This document shows, piece after piece, positions 60,069 through 64,000 of a DNA stretch of 64,000 bases. The stretch covers positions 124,001 to 188,000 of the forward strand of contig SNVD02010008.1 in the NCBI GenBank assembly GCA_013180625.2, in the 5' to 3' direction. The notes beneath the pieces were generated by a model that worked only from the letters and a program-made list of their open reading frames with translations, did no database searches and had not been told where the DNA came from. Position 1 is the first letter of the stretch. Each line of letters starts with the position of its first letter. A program made the translations under genes and the position numbers. The stretch comes from Boswellia sacra (lineage: Eukaryota; Streptophyta; Magnoliopsida; Sapindales; Burseraceae).

Positions 60069-61282
60069 CTATCAAGGGGTTAGAATACAAAACAAAGAAT
60101 GGTCAAAAGCTGACAGCATATGCTCCCGTCACAGTAGTATGCGATGGTTGCTGTTCAAACTTGCGGCGCTCTCTCTGCAATACTAAGGTGGCCATGCTGT
60201 GTACATCAAATTGTTAGATGAATATGGAATCTATATTCGGAAATAAGATACAATTCATACATCTATCTAATTTTTTTAATTAAAAAATTTCCGAACTTAC
60301 AGTTAACTTCTTGATTATAATCTACAGGTTGACATTCCATCTTGTTTTGTTGCTTTGCTCTTGGAGAATAGTGAGCTTCCGTATACAAATCATGGACATG
60401 TTGTCCTGGCTGATCCTTCGCCTATCTTGTTTTATCCTATTAGTAGTACCGAGATTCGTTATTTAGTGGATGTTCCGGGCCAAAAAGTACCTTCTATCGC
60501 AAATGGTGAAATGGCCCACTATTTGAAAACTGTGATGGGTCCTCAGGTATCTATGACTGTAATACTTTGCATGTGATTGCACGCTGATGCATAACTGTAT
60601 TGCTTTCTACTCACCGAATGTTTCCTTTATGGTCCTCTGTCTTGCATTAGAATTTCAACAAAATTCATCTCAGGTTCAGTTTAGACTAATTGAGGGACTG
60701 TAATATTTCAGATTCCTCCTCAACTGTATGCTGCTTTTATATCTGCAATTGACAAGGGTAATATAAGAACAATGCCAAGCAGAAGCATGCCTGCTGCTCC
60801 ATATCCGAATCCAGGTGCACTTTTGATGGGGGATGCATTCAACATGAGGCATCCTCTAACAGGAGGTGGAATGACCGTGGCTTTATCAGATGTCATTTTA
60901 ATAAGGAATCTTCTCAGACCTCTTCATTCTCTAAACGATGCATCTTCCCTTTGCAAATATTTTGAATCATTTTACACTCTACGTAAGGTGAGTACCTGCA
61001 TTCATATATTTCTTACTTGATATATGCATCTACTCTATGAGCAACAGGCCGTGCAAATGAGGCAAAAGTATCTAATTGATATTTTCAGCTTAAACTCTTC
61101 AGATTTGCTTACCTTACAAGTTGGTGCCTGATTGTTTTATTTTTGCAGCCAGTGGCATCTACCATAAACACATTGGCAGGTGCTTTGTACAAGGTGTTTT
61201 CTGCATCTCCTGATCCTTCACGAAAGGAATTGCGCCAAGCATGTTTCAATTATTTGAGCCTTGGAGGCGTTTTCTCAGATGG

Positions 61283-61648
61283 TGATGAGCTCATGCATGA
61301 CATGCATGAGTTCTAGAATTCTGCTGAGCTCATGCATGACATGCATGGCTTCCAGAATCCCTCCCATGTGAATGCATTGAAAGTCAAAGGTAGGTGGCCA
61401 AATTTGATTTGAATTTGTATGCAGAATTCCCTATAAATATGGGACGAATTCTGCCTTGTTTAGGCATTACAGAGATTCCAGAGAGAGTCCAGAGTCTAAA
61501 CCAGAGAGTTTAGGATTAAGAGAGAGAGCCAGGAGAGCTCCAGAAATTTTAGGGGAGTTTTTGTATAATTCTTGTATATTGATTTTCTCTGTTAATACAA
61601 GTAATTTTTCTCCCAAATTCTGTTCTGAGTTTATATTACATCCCAACA
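61283..61648 (+). repeat. 5' LTR of copia element 2
   Basis: 366 bp. It is shorter than the LTRs of element 1 by small deletions, with the same CATGCATGACATGCATG motif near the start. Confidence 0.95.
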
Positions 61649-61650
61649 AG

Positions 61651-61662
61651 TGGTATCAGAGC
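61651..61662 (+). promoter_or_regulatory. Primer-binding site of copia element 2
   Basis: TGGTATCAGAGC, initiator Met-tRNA complement, two bases after the LTR. Confidence 0.9.
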
Positions 61663-62371
61663 CTCGTTGAGCTCCTGGAACGTCAGAACAGAGAGAAAAA
61701 ATTCAGAGAAAATTTGTCTCCTGTTTCTGGAAAATTTCGATTTTTCGGAAAGTCATCGAATTTCGAATCTGAAGTGTTCTGTGTGTTCGTGACGTCATGC
61801 CGATCATTCTGTAATTTTTCGACGACCGAACCGACCACCAGAGAAGCCGCACGCGCCGTCTGCCTGAACTGCGAGTGGTCCTCACTCGCCGCACGCGCCA
61901 TCTCAAGGAAGAAGATGACCACGTCAGCGCCACGTCACCAGCCATGTCAGTGCACTTTTCGCCACGTCATCAGTCCACGTCAGCAAAGCCACGTCAGCGT
62001 GCCACATCACCTGCCACGTGTCGCCATGTCAGAGACACGGCAGCACAGTGGACCCCACCTGCCACGTCAGCAAATCGTTGAAAAATTTCATTTTGGCCCC
62101 TGTATTTTCGGGTAAATACATTTTGACCCCTGAATTTCTAAAATTTACATTTCAGTCCTTAGGAAATATCAGTTTGGCCCCTGTAGTTCTGGTGATTACA
62201 TTGTGCCCCTTTTAGTTTCTGAAATTTCATTTTAGCCCTTAAGAAATTTCAGTTTAGCCCTTAAAGTTTCCAAGGAAGAGGCTATTCCACCTAATTTGAC
62301 CGTTCCGGACGTAACGGTGAGCTCTGATTTTTTAAATTCAATTTCTATTTTAGTGAATTAATTATTCTAAA
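61663..62371 (+). other. Copia element 2 leader with ACGT-core cluster
   Basis: Counterpart of the element 1 leader. 61,918-62,070 carries about ten CCACGTCA, CCACGTGT or CCATGTCA words. 62,090-62,270 carries repeated TTTCAGT and TTGGCCCCTG phrases. Confidence 0.7.
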
Positions 62372-63202
62372 ATGAAAGAATCATCCGGAGCCATGATAAA
62401 ATTGACTGCTACCAATTACACACTATGGAGGCCCAGGATGGAGGATCTCCTTAGTTGTAAGGATCTATATGACCCTATAGAATTTGAAGGGCAGAGACCT
62501 GAGACAGAAAAAGAGGTAGAGTGGAAGAAAATTAATAGAAAATGCATCGGTCAGATCAGACAATGGATCGATCATAGTGTCTTCCACCATGTAGCCAAAA
62601 AAACAGATGCATATACTCTATAGAAAAAATTAGAGAGTATGTATCAAGCCAAGTCAGCACAGAACAAAGCCATCCTGATGAGACGGCTTATGAACTTGAA
62701 GTTACGGAACAGAACTCCTGTAGCAGAACATACAAGTGAGTTCCAGAACTTGGTGAATCAGTTGACAGCAGTCGAGTTACAGCTTGGAGACGAAGAACAA
62801 GCACTTCTACTTCTCAGTTCCCTTCCAGATTCATGGGAGACGTTAGTGGTCTCCATCAGTAATTCAGCACCCGGAGGCAGACTTACCCTATCAATGGTTA
62901 AGGATGCCTTAATGAACGAGGAGGCAAGAAGAAAATATGCAGGCACCAGTCAAGATGAAGCCTACATCACAGAGAATCGAGGAAGACAGTCTCGAGGTGA
63001 AGACTGGAGAAGAGGCAGAAGCAAAAGCAGAGGCAGATCGACAAACAGAAGGGGTAGATCAACAGATGGGCGGAGACCCACCTACAAATGCTATCACTGT
63101 GGCAAAGAGGGTCACATGAAGAAAAATTGTCGCAGTCTTCAGAAGCAGAACCAGGAGAGTTCACAAACACAAAGTAGCGACGAGCCACGGTTACAGTGGT
63201 AG
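62372..63202 (+). pseudogene. Copia element 2 gag (one stop, then frameshift)
   Basis: Frame from ATG 62,372 with the same N-terminus as element 1 gag, but starting MKESSG. A TAG at 62,621-62,623 interrupts it; the same frame continues to 63,202 through the UBN2-type core, an Arg/Ser-rich stretch and the CCHC knuckle CYHCGKEGHMKKNC. After DEP (about 63,188) it leaves the family frame by a small deletion. Gag would form the particle; it is not intact here. Confidence 0.85.
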
Positions 63203-64000
63203 AAGATGTAACCATCTGTGCAGAAGAGACGTGCTTCCACACAGCAGACCAAGGAGTAGAATAGGTAATTGACACAGCAGCTTCCTGCCACGTCACTCCT
63301 TGCAGAGAGATCTTCACCACGTACAAAGTAGGAGACTTTGGGATAGTGAAGATGGGTAACAACAGCACCGCAAATATCATGGGAATTGGTGATATTCAAT
63401 TCCAAACGAACGTCGGATGCAAAATAATTTTGAAGGACGTTCGTCATGTGCCAGATCTTCGACTCAACTTGCTCTCAGTAAAAGCCTTTGATCAGCAAGG
63501 TTATGAGAGCTGCTTCACCAACGATACATGGAAAATGTTGAAAGGGGTCATGGTGGTTGCTCGAGGTAAATTATGTGACAATCTTTACAGGACTCATGTA
63601 AAGATAAACGGAGAGAGCCTTCATGTAGCAGAGCACATGGTACTTCCAGATTTGTGACATAAAAGGCTCGGTCACATGGGTGAAAAGGGTTTATCAACCC
63701 TTCAGAAAAAGAAGCTGATCACTGTTTCCAAGGATGTAGCATCTCATCCTTGCGACTATTGTTTGTACGGGAAAAAACGGAGGGTGTCATTCAGCTCCTC
63801 ATCAGTGAAGAAATCAAAGCTGTTAGAGCTAGTACACAGTGATGTATGCGGACCTCTTGAAGTCGAGTCCTTAGGCGGTAAAAGGTATTTCTTGACTTTT
63901 ATTGATGATGCATCTCGGAAATTGTGGGTGTATTTCCTCAGAACGAAGGATGAAGTTCTAGAGAAGTTCAAGGAGTTTCACACCATGGTAGAACGTGAAA
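63203..64000 (+). pseudogene. Copia element 2 protease and integrase N-part (broken, partial)
   Basis: The protease active-site region (VIDTAAS) lies near 63,265-63,290, preceded by a TAG at 63,262-63,264. From 63,346 a frame gives the pre-integrase region (MKMGNNSTANIMGIGDIQF) to a TGA at 63,655-63,657. It then continues open to the window end with the HKRLGHMG zinc-region start and the integrase core (LVHSDVCGPLEV). The remainder is outside the window. Confidence 0.85.

Larger units (their letters stand above)
61283..64000 (+). mobile_element. Copia element 2 in SQE exon 7 (runs off the window)
   Basis: Same family as element 1 but in the opposite orientation. 5' LTR 61,283-61,648 (TGATGAGCTCATG ... 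TCCCAACA), primer site 61,651-61,662, leader, gag, protease and part of integrase follow. The SQE sequence before it ends GATGG (61,278-61,282), the expected target duplication to look for at its far end. Confidence 0.95.

Noticed and set aside
59657..61662. TGGTATCAGAGC and TGGCGCCGT strings as tRNA gene pieces
   Set aside because: They are primer-binding sites immediately next to LTRs; no cloverleaf can be formed around them.

Overview
This window is nuclear DNA of a flowering plant, most likely a core eudicot; I cannot name the species. The evidence is an A/T-rich intergenic background, GT-AG introns in plant-type genes, plant LTR-retrotransposon lineages (a Tat-like Ty3/gypsy element with an antisense gene, and a Tork/Tnt1-like copia family primed by initiator Met-tRNA), CACTA transposons, and host genes of plant families. 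No bacterial genes, rRNA, tRNA genes or CRISPR arrays were seen.

Layout. 1-1.6 kb ends with one terminus of a CACTA-like element. 3.0-5.6 kb, 19.5-23.3 kb and 29.7-32.4 kb are three copies of one duplicated unit. Each carries a small J-domain-like gene in which the HPD triad reads DPE; copies 1 and 3 are intact, and copy 2 is split by a 1.7 kb solo-LTR-like insert. Copies 1 and 2 share a perfect palindromic E2F-type site about 330 bp before the ATG, and this site has decayed in copy 3. Between the copies lie a degraded LTR (5.9-7.7 kb), a CACTA-like end (7.9-8.5 kb) near one spinster-transporter exon, a TIR element (11.5-12.5 kb), a CACTA-like region (14.3-17.8 kb) holding a near-perfect 371-bp-arm inverted repeat and a LOG (cytokinin-activating enzyme) fragment, a lectin-receptor-kinase relic (25.5-25.8 kb) and an inverted pair of old repeats (26.7-29.0 kb).

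32,601-52,533 is a complete 19.9 kb Ty3/gypsy element on the minus strand with 865/871 bp LTRs and the 5-bp target duplication AGCCT. It has a broken gag-pol and, on the opposite strand, an intron-containing antisense gene. Nested in its 3' noncoding region is a 6.7 kb CACTA element (38,791-45,502, TSD TGG). That element carries a multi-exon piece of a host GH27 alpha-galactosidase/melibiase gene and a Ulp1-like cysteine protease, but no transposase that I could find.

53.5-61.3 kb is a squalene epoxidase gene. All its visible exons join in frame, but two copies of one copia family in opposite orientation have been inserted into its exons (54,520-60,068, TSD CTATC; and 61,283 to beyond the window end). 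A solo LTR of the same family sits at 23,342-23,701 (TSD TGATG). The main themes are repeated capture of host gene fragments near CACTA-type ends, nested young insertions, and gene inactivation.
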